A DNA stretch of 64,000 nucleotides from Cryptomeria japonica (taxonomy: Eukaryota > Streptophyta > Pinopsida > Cupressales > Cupressaceae): positions 608,754,209-608,818,208 of the forward strand of contig NC_081413.1 of the NCBI RefSeq assembly GCF_030272615.1, given 5' to 3'. Position 1 is the first letter of the stretch. Each line of letters starts with the position of its first letter. A program made the translations under genes and the position numbers. Shown here piece by piece: positions 35,309-47,989 of the stretch. A model generated the notes under the pieces. That model ran no database searches. It was not told the DNA's origin and saw nothing but the letters and a program-made list of their open reading frames with translations.

Positions 35309-35509
35309 AGAATCTTCAAAAGAACCATTATAAAAGGGTAATTATAGGGTTAAACAAGATTTATCACATTTCAGAGTTATGGGTTATAAAGATTTAATGT
35401 TAATATTCATTTTAACAATTAAGAGCTGGTTAAAGAAGCTTAGGGTTGAATTTTTGACTTCTACAAATTTACCTATTTTGTTGCCTATTATTCTTAAAAA
35501 GTCATTATT

Positions 35510-35947
35510 TCACAATTCTACAGGAAATTTATCAAGTGAAATTTCTCTATTAACCATGCAGGAGTTGAATTGAGATAGGAGAAAGAGAGGTTGCCATTCC
35601 CAGCAATCAAACCCTAGACCCTTAAATGTTAATATATCCCCGTTTAACAATGAATTTCTCAGACTCTTATTACCACATTCAATAGCTAAGAAATTACCAG
35701 GAAGGATGTCAATTTTTACCTGGTTATTAAAGGAAGATGACACCCATTTGGTAATTTGTTCAGACGGGATCGCCCAACCTTTCCACCAAGCAAAGATCAT
35801 TTTGTCGCTGCAATGCATTTGATACCTGGCCTGAGTATGATTATCAATTTCAATGACCAACCCGTTAGGAGAAGCTGGAGAATTTGAAGGTAGATCTGAC
35901 ATTGGGTGCTCAACTTCCTTAGAATTGTGACAACCAGGGGTTTCCAT
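35510..35947 (-). pseudogene. LINE ORF1 N-terminal part (DUF4283-like)
   Basis: 145 residues. MIFAWWKGWAIPSEQITKW and FLAIECGNKSLRNSLL resemble the RNA-binding N-terminal region of plant LINE ORF1. It ends in a stop, and the rest of ORF1 is in another frame downstream. Confidence 0.6.
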
Positions 35948-36349
35948 ATCCTATGATAATTTACCCAAAGATTTTCCTGAAGGAAAAATATGGCAAGCAG
36001 AGGGACTCTTTGACTGGTTAGGTTTTACAAAACCCTCCTCCCGACAATGACTGGAATTCCATTTTGGGCCGTTTGGTTGCCCTAAAGCCCTGTTATTTCT
36101 TCGGCTCACCAAATGGCAATCTCGATCCCAGCCCTTGTAAAGAGGGGGGGGGGAGCCCTAACCGCATTAACCAAAGGGTATTTTGTTTTTGCAAAGAAGG
36201 CCTCTTGATCACGGGTCCGTGATATGACCCTACCAAGATCCTCAATCCCGGAATTATTAGCCAAAACAACGAAACGATTTGCAGAGCCTCTGTAATTTCC
36301 CTGCGGCGGATAAGAATGCTCAAAAAAGGATGTCGATGCATTGCATCAC

Positions 36350-39059
36350 ATTTTCACACGCAAAGGCATTTTCTCCAGTCTAATATTCTATTTAAGCATG
36401 GATATTTTTTTTTACTATTTTTCAATAAATTTAAAAAGTTGTGTGTGCTGAAATATAACTCTTTCCAATTCCCACCACATTTTTTTTAATTACTTATCCA
36501 AATTAGAAAACAATTATATCATCTTGACATAGATTCTTTTCTCCACTACGTCATATTTTTTCAAAATTTTTAAATAGATTTTAATATATTTACTTGACAA
36601 GATAATTAACCTTATATTTTAGCGATGATGACCTACTTTCAATAAAAATAAAATATAAAATATAAAAACTAATTGAAATATGAAAAGATATATATTTTGG
36701 AAAATTCATTCATAGATCTATAAAAGGGTATTTTTATATTTCAAAAAAAATAAAAATTATAAGAGTAGGAGTTGTTGAAACATCAAGTTTTTTCAATTTT
36801 TTTTTTTTTTTTGGTAATTAGACCCAAAGTGGTATAAAATATACATTTAGAAGACACTTCCAATTGGAAAAGTTGTGTCCTATATATAACTTAGCTATTA
36901 TGAATCTATATAGATAATATGTTTGACTAAAATTAATTTTTAGTTAGAATTACGTAAATTCACTTGTGCTGATAAGTTGGCATGAAACGTGATAAGTTTT
37001 GTGCGGGATCTTGATTCTACTTATGTGATTGATTGATACTTGGGGGGCCACTTGGATTCCTTCATCTTAGTCACATGTAGCTTACCTTTTTCATTTCATT
37101 GCATCTCTTGCCTTTGTAGAGGGTTTTTTTCCCACGTGCTTTTTCTCCTTTTCTTCATTTAGAGAGAACTCATTGGTGTGAATTGCATTGCTTTGTAATG
37201 GTTTGAACATGAGTACCTAATCAAGCCTAGTTGTTGAGACTCATTCATGCATGCATTTTGCATTCATCATTAGCTCTTTAGCTTATCCCTAAGTTGATCT
37301 TAAACATGGTGTTAGAGGAATTAGGACAATTATCTAGTTATTTATTAATTAGGTCATTTATTATTTTTTCACTTAAGCTAAACTTAGGTTCTTTTTTAAT
37401 CTAAAGTTTTCTTTTTTGCCTTTCTAGCTTTAGTTCTAGATGTAGTTGAGCTTAATTTAGCTCCTACTTTGCATTGCTTTGGTTCTCCTAATTTTAGCAT
37501 TAGGGTTTGCATTAATCCTTCATATGGATTCATTCATTCATTGTAATTATTTCTCCAATATTATTTTGTGCAATAATACAAAATTCTTTGGTTGTTATAG
37601 AGCATATTATCTTTGCTTGATCTCTTTTGTGTGATAGGTGTTTTGCTTGTAGATGATTCTTGGCTCCTGCGATTGATCATTAACTTCTACAAAAATTACA
37701 AGGCTTTGCTAAATAAAGTCACAATTAATATTGGTAAAACTAAAAGACAAGGTTTGACATTTACAACAAACAATTACAACAATGTCAAGAGTCAAATCCA
37801 TAAAAGGCATTCGCTTTACTATTCCAAAATGAAAAAAATAGTAAAATATTTTTATAAATAAAGAAGAAGCTTGTCTCCAATTGCTCTCACAATAGCAAGT
37901 TCAAGTATTTACAATTAGTTGCACACTCTCTCAAAGTTATAAATTTTTAACTATTTTCTTTTTTAATATAGAAAAAAATACTAAAATTGATCAATTACAA
38001 AATTTATCTCGGACAATCAATGATCAAGAAAATTAAAAATTGAAGTTTTAATCTTTTTCTCAAAAATTTAGTTTTTTATCATTATGTAGTAAAGCAGTTA
38101 CAAATTTTGGTTTTCTCATTTGGCAACATTGTGGTTCAATGCATACAAATGCCAAAAATTTAAAATAGGAGCTACAAAAAAGAAGAGAGACACTCTTATG
38201 TAACTTTGATTAATGTAATGTGGTTGCTCATTATTCTAAAGAATAAAAAATGAAGAGATTTAACAACATTATGTACCTAATTAAATTATGCAATGATACA
38301 TGTATAGATTTATATTTTAATACAATTAATTTATAATCTTAAAATATGTTTATATTTACCTTTAATTTCCTATTGGTGTATCCCTTGAACCTCCTAGAGG
38401 TGCAAGTGCCAGCTTTATAGATTACAAGGAATTCATCTAACAAGATCCACAATTTCTAAGATATTGGTAAATAAATTCCAAGTATCGTTTGTAGCAAATT
38501 ACCCCATCAAGATTTAAGCTAAGAATCTTATTTAATTAATTTTAATTCCACAAATAATTTTAATACATGCCCCAACTCCATCTCCCAAGCTTTTACCATT
38601 TTCATTCAATTAAATTTACCTAGCATATTTAGGTGAGTTGATATTTTCCTTTACAGTGCCAAACCTAACATTCCTAAATGACCTAGGGTATTGGCCTTGG
38701 GGTTTATTACTTCTTTCATTAGGGTTTATAGATTTGATTTTTTATTACAATCATTATATATCAAATTTGATCAAGTTTTGGATTCACCCTTATGTGTGTA
38801 TCATCATCTTAATTTTATTAATATTTGGACTTATACTACTTGTTATATGTTTGATCTCTCCCACTCATGTTTGGTTTGTGCTTTAGGAATATTAATTTAC
38901 ACCATAAATTCACCCAGACCTTTATGTCTACCATATCTATATAATTCTTTCTTGACTTTGATATATTTTTACACTTTATATACTTGATCAATACATCCTT
39001 GATGGTTTCATTTCTTTTTATTTCATGGGTGAGGATTTGCTTTACAAAAGAATTAGCCC
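36350..39059. other. AT-rich, gene-poor stretch
   Basis: No conserved domain recognised. Short frames at 37613-37861 and 38638-38987 look like chance frames in AT-rich sequence. Confidence 0.4.
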
Positions 39060-39560
39060 ATCATGTGTGTATCTTTCATCCTTCATAGAAATGGTTGGTG
39101 CTTTTTCTTGTCTTTTAGATACACTTAGTTCATTTGTTCACAAGCCTCATGTTACATCTACTCTTCATATGACTAGTGATATAGTGATGTACACGAGCAT
39201 AGTGATGTTTTAATTTTACACATATTTTATTCTTGTGCTTTGGTTCATGTCAATGATGATTTATTCTTAACTCTTTATGATACACTTTCATAATATAATA
39301 CAGAGACTAACACATCTCGTGTGTATCTTTCATCCTTCATAGAGATGGTTGGTGATTTTTCTTCTCTTTTAGATACACTTTGTTCATTTGTTGACAAGCC
39401 TCACGTTACATATATTATTCTTATAATGAGTGATATAATGATGTGCATGGGCATAGTAATGTTACTCCTTTCCTTCCCATGCTCTGGTTCATGTCAACAA
39501 TACTTCATGATACACTTTCATAATATAGTATTAATATTAAACCCAATACATCTATTGCTC
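39060..39560. repeat. Two-copy direct tandem duplication (about 254 bp)
   Basis: The segment around gtgtatctttcatccttcat occurs at about 39066 and again at about 39320. The similarity runs through to catgatacactttcataat in both copies. Divergence is moderate. Confidence 0.8.
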
Positions 39561-40499
39561 GAGTACTACAAGCAAGAAGAACATGAACCAATTAAAGATT
39601 ACAATTTTTTAGATTTCAAGCTTTAGTTACTAATATGAGTTCTACAATGTGGGATGATAAGATTTTGTTACATATCAATTGATAGTTTATTTTTCCTCAT
39701 TAAACAATAAGAGTTTTGTAAGCTCTATCATTTAAGAAAGAGATGAGAGAGGAAAAACAGAGAGGGGAGGAGAGACAGATAAAGAGGGTGATTGATAGAG
39801 CAAGAGGAATAAAGAAAAAGAGATAGATCAAGAGAGTGAAATAAATTCAAGGGATGTAAGGGGAAAGAGAAATAGAAGAAGAGAGATTGACTTTTGATTA
39901 GTCATTTTGTGCCAACAACAAAAAGATGACATCTATTCATAGGAATTACTTTTGAGGAGGAACATTATTTGTTTAAGAACATAATAATTCACTTTTAAGA
40001 CCACTTACACACAATGCTCACTTTTAAATAGATTGAGTGTACTTTAGGTGACACCAGTCCATTATTGCATTGCATGGCTCGCCTACAAGGAGTTAGATGA
40101 TTCCAATTTACACTTAGAGGGAGGTATTATTGGGAGCTCTCGCTCCTACTTCACCATCAATAAGGAAAGGGGATTCATCTTATAAGGGCCAGAAAATTGA
40201 CATAGTTTTAGAATACTACATTTCACTATAGGAATGCATTCATGTCATCAAATTCAATTTAGTTTATGTTCGATTTAGTGTAGGATTCATCAATTTTAGG
40301 AATTTCTTAAATTCATCAAACTATCAACATATGTATATCCACAAATTCAAGGTGGGAATTGTTTATCTAACTCTTATATGATATGGGTCAAAAGCAGGTG
40401 TGTGTCCCCTTTTCAAGGTATATGTTGTCGGATGATATATATTTATCAATCATTTATTTTCATTCATCAAACAACAAGTGTTTTTTAAGTTCTATTATT
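39561..40499. other. Purine-rich and AT-rich spacer
   Basis: It includes an AG-rich stretch (about 39735-39895). No gene recognised. Confidence 0.35.
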
Positions 40500-40880
40500 T
40501 TTTCTTAGATTTATGTACTAGTGTATGTGAACGTCGGTGTATTTTATTACAAGATTTTCTTTTATATCATTGTATTTCTATCAATTCCTTTTATGTTTAT
40601 GAGTTTACATCATTGAAATATTTGGACAATGGTGACAATAAGGATGTCTTTAATGATGATGATCATATATGTATCAAACCAAAGAATTTTAGAGAATTTA
40701 CTACATTGGAAGAGCCTTCACATGTTGTATAGGAATTGCTTTTGAAACATAACCCTATTTACTTTACCTTCGGTTAATCTAATGGATACATATAAGATTA
40801 TACTACAAAGGGTTAAAAGAATTGTTTCTATCATCACTTACATGGACATTCTATCAATATATACACTACAAATCAAACTT
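40500..40880 (+). repeat. Dispersed repeat, left arm of an inverted pair
   Basis: The reverse complement of this segment lies at about 61990-62350. About 36 bp ending in gaagagccttcacatg are identical in both arms. Confidence 0.8.
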
Positions 40881-40903
40881 TGTATACATAAAAGATTGGT
40901 AGT

Positions 40904-41410
40904 TTGTTGTTTGTGGATGCTTCTAGATCAGATTCAATTCAAGCAATATGTATGGTAGCAAGATTTCAAGGAGCACATAAGGAAAATGAACTCAAGAAAG
41001 TAAAAATAATGCTCATATATTTGAAAGCTACATTGAATTTTGATCCATGGTACCCTAAAATCAAGAGTTTTAGTTTGATAACATATACATATGTAAATTT
41101 GGTTGGAAGTGTTGATAACTAGAAGAGCACTAGTGGCATTACATTCTTTCTTGGTAATAGCCTTGTGTCATGGTTGAGCAAGAAGCATAATTCAGTATAT
41201 CCCTTTCTATAGTAGAAGTATAATATTTTGTAGCTACTTCATGTTGCACTTAGCTATTTTAGATGAAATAGACTCTAAAGGATATGAAAGTCGAGTATGA
41301 TGAGCCTATTCCTATTCTTTGTGACAATACAAGTGCTATAAATATTTTAAAGAATCTGGTAATGCACTAAAGAACAAAGCATATTCTCAATAAATTATAA
41401 ATTTTGAAAA
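40904..41410 (+). pseudogene. Copia RNase H relic
   Basis: VNLVGSVDN, stop, KSTSGITFFLGNSLVSWLSK and later EYDEPIPILCDNTSAINIL match the RNase H end of copia polyproteins. Stops occur within it. No LTR could be paired with it in the window. Confidence 0.7.
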
Positions 41411-41771
41411 GATTGGTAACTCTACCTTTTGGACAATTTGTCTTCCTCAACTCAAAGATTGGTAACTGGTGTCTTTGAACCTCTTTTTATACATATTGCA
41501 TTATCTTTTTATTTGATGGTATATTTTTCTTTCATTTGTATCTTTGCAGTCTTTTATCTCGTAATCCATCTTGGTTGTTCGTGAAGTTGGAAATACCAAA
41601 GTAGGGGTTTGACTACGACAAACCCCTATACAATCATCCTGACATTTCTCTTTCCTCTTATGTGTGTAGGTTTTGAAGGGAGCTTGGTCTGTGGATTTTC
41701 TTACAAGATTTTCAATATTTTTAGGTGATCTCTCTTCCTTTCCTTTCCCATTATTCCATTTAGTTTAAATT
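41411..41771. other. Spacer before the gypsy element
   Basis: No coding signal seen. Confidence 0.35.
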
Positions 41772-41776
41772 AATAT

Positions 41777-43418
41777 TGTGGTATAGAAATTAGGAATCAT
41801 CACAAGATAAGTAGATCAATCAAAACGTTAAACATGATAGCTCAATCAAAGAAATACTCATTGCAATGAACCTAATCACAATGCACATTCAATAGAGGTA
41901 TGGAAACAAAGTATTCAAAAGAAAACATTATGCAAACCAGATTCAAGATTGAATACTCCTTCCATGCGGCTCCATTGTTGTTCTTTCCTCTTCAATAGTT
42001 TTGTGGATCTCACCTACAAGTGCTCTCACAATTGAAAGCAAAAAGCTCAAGAGTACTAGAACTAAAATTTGATAGTTTGACAACAATTCGGATTTCAAGA
42101 AGTAATTGAAGGGGTTGATTGAAGAAAAATTATCCAATTTATAGAGAAATTGGAGAAGTGACAAGATTGGCATGATGCAATTCAAATGGAAATTGCAAAT
42201 CAATATGACAAATTATGACAAATTATGCAAATTATGCACTTTCCATGCACAATTTTGATTGATTGATTATGACACATTTCATGTCAAAATTGATTGATTA
42301 ATCAATTATGACAATTTCATGACAAATTGAAATGCCACTCCCATAGAATTAGGAGATGAAATAGGAGGGAAAAAGAATTAGAAATTTGAAAATTAGGAAA
42401 TTGAAATTGATGACCAATTAGGAAATTGGAATTAGAAATTGATGAAAAATAGGATTTAGTGAATTAGTGAATTAATTAATAATTTTTCATTTATTAATCA
42501 ATTCACAAAGAAGAATAATTAGCCAATTAAATAAAGATTTAATTGTAATGAGGAAAACTTAGGATTAATAAATAATTTAGTAATCCTAGAGGAAGAAATG
42601 GCAAAATTAGGTTAAATGACTAAATCATAAAACCCTAGAAGACGAATTAGAAATGCAAAATGACAATTAGGTCTTGATTAAAGATAATTAATGTCATGAT
42701 TTGATTTGATAAATGACCAATGTGACAAAATGATTTGATTGATAAATGCGCCAATTGACAAGGAACGATGACAAATTGATCCAACTTGACATAATTGAGA
42801 CAGACAATGATCGATAGCAAAATTGATTGCAAAATGACAAAATTGACAAAATAGATTGCAAGATGACAAGATTAGACATGACCACGATCAATGACAAATT
42901 GATCATAAATCGACAAGATTGATAAGAGGACAACGATCGATGACAAATTGATCGTAAGATTGACAAGATCGATAAGAGGACAAAACCCTAATTAGGATTG
43001 ACGATGTCCAAAATGATGAGATTGATGATAAGATTGATAAGATTGACAGGAGGACAAAACCCTAATTAGGATTGACGATGTCCAAAATGATAAGATTGAT
43101 GATAAGATTGATAAGATTGCTAGAAGGACAAAACCCTAATTAGGATTGACGATGTCCAAAATGATGACAAATAAATATGCAAATTGATGCGACAGGGTAA
43201 GATCGATCAAAATCATGACTGGATAATGTTGTCGAGAAGACCAAATTTGAGGACGAGATGATTGAAGAATGTAGAAGAATGACTCGATGTTCGCAAATGA
43301 TAAAGACCAAGTGCGTGACATAGGAGAAATGTTAATGCGACGCAAAAACCTAAAATGAGGCAATGCGCAAATGTTAAAGTATGACCTCGCAAGCGTTGAC
43401 CATTTTTGGGTGTCTACA
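41777..43418 (-). repeat. 3' LTR of gypsy element (1642 bp)
   Basis: On the minus strand it runs TGTAGACACCC to TACCACA. It contains three tandem copies of an about 75-bp unit with gattgacgatgtccaaaatg (about 42985-43165). Its partner is 58371-60012. Confidence 0.95.
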
Positions 43419-43432
43419 TTTTGCCCCTCTTT
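43419..43432 (-). other. Polypurine tract
   Basis: AAAGAGGGGCAAAA on the minus strand directly abuts the 3' LTR and would prime plus-strand DNA synthesis. Confidence 0.8.
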
Positions 43433-43952
43433 GAGACAATGCGATTCTGAGCGTTGTTTCAAAGAACAATAACGAAAATGCCCTAGATAATAACAATGAC
43501 ATATGCATGCCCCCTCGAGGAATTGGCCGGAAACATGCGGAAAAGAGGCCAATTGATCGATAAAAATGACAGGATCGAACGGACTGACAATCGGAGATCG
43601 GATGCATGATAGACAAGCAATTTAAGGTGCACAAGACCGCAACCAACATAAGATGGAGAGGACGCACGTCCATCTATGCAATGACAAAGAGCTATAAATG
43701 GGACCAAGAGGGTGAAAATGACTCATTTGCACTAGCTAAAGAGAAGGATTTGTTGCTCTGGACAAGGACACTTGCAGACAGATGGCGAACATTCCAACGG
43801 CGGATCACCTTGGAGAACGTGTACACACATTCAGACGACCGGAGGATGCAGGAGCAGCGGTATGTATCGCAAAAACCCATGTTTTTGATTTCATGAATTT
43901 TGATGGCTTACGGGACATTGCGGGGCCCACAGGGGATACCAAAATGGTCTCT

Positions 43953-44061
43953 TGCGCTTGTGTAGTCTAAACCTGCGCTTGTGTAAGGGGTTCTGCGCTT
44001 GTGTAGGAAGACACAAGCGCAATTCATCTAACACAGGCGCAGCTTCTCAAACACAGGCGCA
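43953..44061. repeat. Array of six ACACARGCGCA motifs, three inverted
   Basis: Motif starts are 43953, 43974 and 43994 (as TGCGCTTGTGT), then 44011, 44031 and 44051 (as ACACARGCGCA). The spacing is about 20 bp and the array is symmetrical about 44007. The inner pair forms an 11-bp perfect stem with a 6-nt loop. Confidence 0.9.
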
Positions 44062-44234
44062 AGTTGGCATAAAATCCTTAGTTTTGACTTGAAATTGCAT
44101 GCAAATGACCTGACAGGGGGTGGGAAGGATAGGATAGGGTAATGTGGATGAAAAACACCCTGATTTGATCATGAAAATGAAGACATGCAACCCGTAGGAA
44201 CAAACCCTAAAACTGACAAAATGATGCCCCGATT

Positions 44235-46094
44235 GTGATGCAGAGTCGACAATATCCATTGATTGCACGGGAGAATCGACCGGACTGTTTCATGCTTCGA
44301 CATAGACTCAGGAGTACAGAAAGAGACACATTAGCTGGACTGGGATTGTATTACATCACATATATGCCTGAGATTAGGGCAAACACAGGATTGCTTACCG
44401 CATTGGTAGAGCGATGGCATTCAGAGACTTCCTCATTCCATTTGGCGACTGGTGAGGCGACAGTGACTCTAGAGGATGTATGGCGCATCCTCCGCATTCC
44501 TATACATGGGGAGATGATAGAGTACGACCCAGTGACAGGGAGAGACGCGTTATGCAGACTGTTTGAGTGTGACGTAGAGGATCTGGACATTGTCGAGAGG
44601 GAGATTCGCTGGGAGACTATGGCAGCCGAGTATGAGCAGCGATGTGTGGTGATAGCAGTCGTGATAGCATGTCTTTTGGCAGGTGATAGACGAGGACATG
44701 GATTCCCTATTGGTTGGGGAAGAGTATTAGAGCAGATGGTGACAGAGGGGACAGTGTACGCGTGGGGACCATGTGTGTTGGCGATGTTATATTTCCAGCT
44801 ACATCAGATAGCATATCAGGGAGTGCAGACGCTGAGTTGTGGAGTGACATTGCTTCAGGTATGGGCATTTGAGCATATTGCCATATGTCGGCCGATTACA
44901 GATAGACAGGTTGTACCACACCGACCATACGTGTACAGCTATGGTGGAGCACTGAGACAGGGTCCTTTTGGATACATATTATACTGGCGACATGAGCTAG
45001 ACAGACTTAGAGAGTTCATATGGAGGCCATATCGAGATTGCCCCGGATGGTCAGATGATCATGAGGAGTTACCATACTGCAGACAGGAGAGGTACTTGAT
45101 TGGGCGACCAGTGAACCGCCAGAGAGTGATTGAGTTACACCTTCCAGAGAGAGTTCGGCGACAGTTTGGAGAGACACAGGATGTTCCTTGGAGGACTGCA
45201 TGCTTTGCTCGATCTCACCGAGAGACGAGTCAGTGGGGTAGTATGATTCAGCCACGTATAGCATATGCCGACTTTGCACAGTTACAGCAGAGACAGTGGG
45301 ATTGGATGTCAGATGTGGTAGATGCTGGGACTACAGAGGAGTATGAGACATGGTTCGCACAGCAACGGCCAGTGCCTTTGACCGATCCTGACATTCCAGT
45401 ACCGAGGAGACAGGAGGACTTCCCACTCACAGGAGAGGAGGGAGATGATGAGGACGAGGAGGATGACGAGGATGAGGAGGATGACGGTGATGGAGATGAG
45501 GATGGAGCTGATGGAGGTGATGAGGAGGAGGAGGGAGACGGGGGAGAGGATGGTGATGGTGGTGAGGACGATGAGGAGCCAGACTCAGTGGATCAGGAGA
45601 CTTTGCAAGATATTCCCATAGAACCAGAGACAGCTAGGACAGAGGAGATAGACATGTACAGGGCTACCATAGCGAGCCAGCAGGATTATATTGCAATATT
45701 GGAGAGACAGCATGAGCAGTTCAGAGCGGAGATAGCCAGACTCACAGAGGCTCGGGATACAGCCATAGCTCAGGCACAGCGAGAGGGACAGAGAGTCGCT
45801 GAGTTCATTGGGTCGATTAGGGATGCCAGTGCACGGGAGATGGCACAGATGCTAGTAGAGACCGGCGAGGAGAGACTGTACTGGCGGACACTATATGAGG
45901 GTGTAGTTCCACCGGAGCGGAGAGCACCTTCATATCGGGCACGATCGAGGACAGAGAGCAGGTCACGCTCTCGGAGGACATTGAGCAGCTTAGGAGTGAG
46001 TGGACCGATGAGACCACCGCAGCCAGGACCAGGACCAGGTACATCATTTGCGAGACATGGCAGGGATGAGGAGGACAGAGGGAGCACCCAGTGA
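44235..46094 (+). CDS. Plant mobile domain protein, antisense ORF of gypsy element
   Basis: 619 residues on the strand opposite to gag-pol. Residues 57-95 (LVERWHSETSSFHL and TVTLEDVWRILRIPI) and 297-319 (RVIELHLPERVRRQFGETQ) match the plant mobile domain (PMD, aminotransferase-like) of MAIN/MAIL1-type proteins. Residues 401-450 are almost all Asp, Glu and Gly. About 472-545 is likely coiled coil. 566-583 is Arg/Ser-rich and could act as a nuclear signal. The frame is fully open despite its length, which suggests selection. It converges with gag-pol and lies between integrase and the 3' LTR. Extra antisense ORFs with PMDs are known from Tat elements. Their role is not established. Confidence 0.88.
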   Translation: MMQSRQYPLIARENRPDCFMLRHRLRSTERDTLAGLGLYYITYMPEIRANTGLLTALVERWHSETSSFHLATGEATVTLEDVWRILRIPIHGEMIEYDPVTGRDALCRLFECDVEDLDIVEREIRWETMAAEYEQRCVVIAVVIACLLAGDRRGHGFPIGWGRVLEQMVTEGTVYAWGPCVLAMLYFQLHQIAYQGVQTLSCGVTLLQVWAFEHIAICRPITDRQVVPHRPYVYSYGGALRQGPFGYILYWRHELDRLREFIWRPYRDCPGWSDDHEELPYCRQERYLIGRPVNRQRVIELHLPERVRRQFGETQDVPWRTACFARSHRETSQWGSMIQPRIAYADFAQLQQRQWDWMSDVVDAGTTEEYETWFAQQRPVPLTDPDIPVPRRQEDFPLTGEEGDDEDEEDDEDEEDDGDGDEDGADGGDEEEEGDGGEDGDGGEDDEEPDSVDQETLQDIPIEPETARTEEIDMYRATIASQQDYIAILERQHEQFRAEIARLTEARDTAIAQAQREGQRVAEFIGSIRDASAREMAQMLVETGEERLYWRTLYEGVVPPERRAPSYRARSRTESRSRSRRTLSSLGVSGPMRPPQPGPGPGTSFARHGRDEEDRGSTQ

Positions 46095-47200
46095 CAGAGG
46101 CACGTGCTCCATATGACAGATAGTGGACATTATGTAGTTTGACATTTTGTAGTCAGCCTGCGGGCCATACTTAGGACAGACAGTCCGATTTTGTACTCCG
46201 ACATTATTATGATATGTGATATGATATGCATCGATATGATGGATGCAATATGTTATGACTGATGTAGTGATTTTGCTATGTATGGATGACTTATGTACTG
46301 GTTTATGAACATGTATGAATGCATTGTATGTACTTTGGATGTATTTATAATATGAAATGTATAAAATACGTGATGTAATATGTAATGGAATGCAAATGTA
46401 TTAACCAAATGTATGCAGGACACAATATGGTTTTGGATATCGGAGCACTAGACCGAACTGACTATCCGACCGGACGGAAGAAGTGTTAGTAAGAAGAAAT
46501 AAGACAGAGGACAATTAGAGATGATGAAAATTTGCTTTCAGTAATGCACTTTGTAGGTGAGAACCTTTATTTTTATTTAGCAAAATGGATGCGTAGCATC
46601 ATGGCATTGAAGGCCAGAGCTGAAATGCAACCCGATTTGCAAAAGACAGACACATCACAGACAAACGACAATCACAATCAAAAAAGAAAAGGATCATGAG
46701 CCATCCCGGTTACTCTAAATCACTCAGTGACATCATCGAGCAACATAGGGACATGATCGAAGCCAAAGACAAATCAATAAAAAGAGAAGACTCACAAATT
46801 CAAGCAAATCAAACAAACATCTTGATCTTTATTGTCAAAAGTTGAACGTGCTGATAGGACGATCATGCTGTCTGGTTTCAGGAAATGTGGTACCCCGTCT
46901 AAGACAGGACACAGTCTGGTTTCGAGTATACCACACCCTGTATAAGACCCATGATAATGTGACAAGGACAAATGATTTTCGATGCTGATATTTGATTGAT
47001 ATGACAATTTTGATCAGGTTGGAATGTCTGAGTTGATTGAAAAAGTTCATCTGGTTAAAGCGAGATTTCATTAAAGCACAATGTTTTGGTTGCGAGTCGT
47101 TGGATGTATACTCAGTGATCTGTCGATGCACAAAGGGAATACCTTATTGCAAAAATGCATGTTTTTGTTTTTTTGGAGTTTTACAATTTTTTTTTGTGTT
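46095..47200. other. Convergent intergenic region of gypsy element
   Basis: Non-coding stretch between the ends of the antisense ORF and integrase. No conserved frame is seen. Confidence 0.5.
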
Positions 47201-47205
47201 CATTC

Positions 47206-47490
47206 TTTTTTTAGGACTTTATTTGATTTTTATGGATTATTTCAGGACATTATTTGATTTTTTTTGAATTTTTTTTTTTCAGGACTTTTTTCAATTTTTA
47301 TGATCTTATTTCAGGACATTTTTTAATTTTTTTGGAATTATTTCAGGACATTATTTGATTTTTTTGAATTATTTCAGGACATTATTTGATTTTTTTGGAA
47401 TTATTTCAGGACATTATTTGATTTTTTTGGAATTATTTCAGGACATTATTTGATTTTTTTGGAATTATTTCAGGACATTATTTGATTTTA
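47206..47490. repeat. Minisatellite, about 32-bp unit
   Basis: About eight copies of a unit with aggacattatttgattttt. The last copies are nearly identical. Confidence 0.88.
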
Positions 47491-47814
47491 ATGCTCTAGT
47501 GATTGATCATGACGAGGGAAAAGCACCCAATGCGCACTCGAAAAACACATAAACTAGGACCAAAACATATGTACAAGACACTGGAATAAGCAAGACAGTG
47601 ATGTTGACCAATAACAGGCTTGGAATAAAACATTGGGTTGAGTGAACGATAAGCATAACAACTGGCCGAGAGAAAGCATGGCGAGGAGTCATGATAGATG
47701 ACGGAGCAATAATCTCATTACTCATGGCGCCTGATTGCCAGGTTTTCACCATGGTACTTGCCCAAAGCGCCTGTTTGCCAGGTTTTCACTAGAGGGCGAA
47801 TCGTTTATTTTTTT

Positions 47815-47958
47815 TTTTTGCTATTTTTCATTTTTTTGTATTTTTTTGCTTTTTTCATTTTTTTGTATTTTTTTGCTTTTTTCATTTTTTTGTATTTTTT
47901 TGCTTTTTTCATTTTTTTGTATTTTTTGCTTTTTTCATTTTTTTGTATTTTTTTCAGG
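47815..47958. repeat. T-rich minisatellite, about 27-bp unit
   Basis: About five copies of a unit with gcttttttcattttttt, just downstream of the pol stop on the minus strand. Confidence 0.88.
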
Positions 47959-47989
47959 ATCATATTTGAAGAAATATCTGACAAAAAAA

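Larger units (their letters stand above)
30100..36350 (-). mobile_element. Second L1-type LINE, nearly full length, inactivated
   Basis: The minus strand carries ORF1 (35947-34367, broken) and ORF2 (34370-30192, broken) in canonical order: endonuclease, RT, zf-RVT, RNase H. The 5' region up to about 36350 is GC-richer than the flank and may be a 5' UTR. I could not define the target duplication or an A-tail, so the ends are approximate. It is only distantly similar to the LINE at 272-6130 and probably belongs to another L1 subfamily. Confidence 0.85.

Noticed and set aside
42647-43880. Several short frames in and beside the gypsy LTR
   Set aside because: Many recur in the other LTR and lack domains. 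They follow from biased repeats in the LTR.
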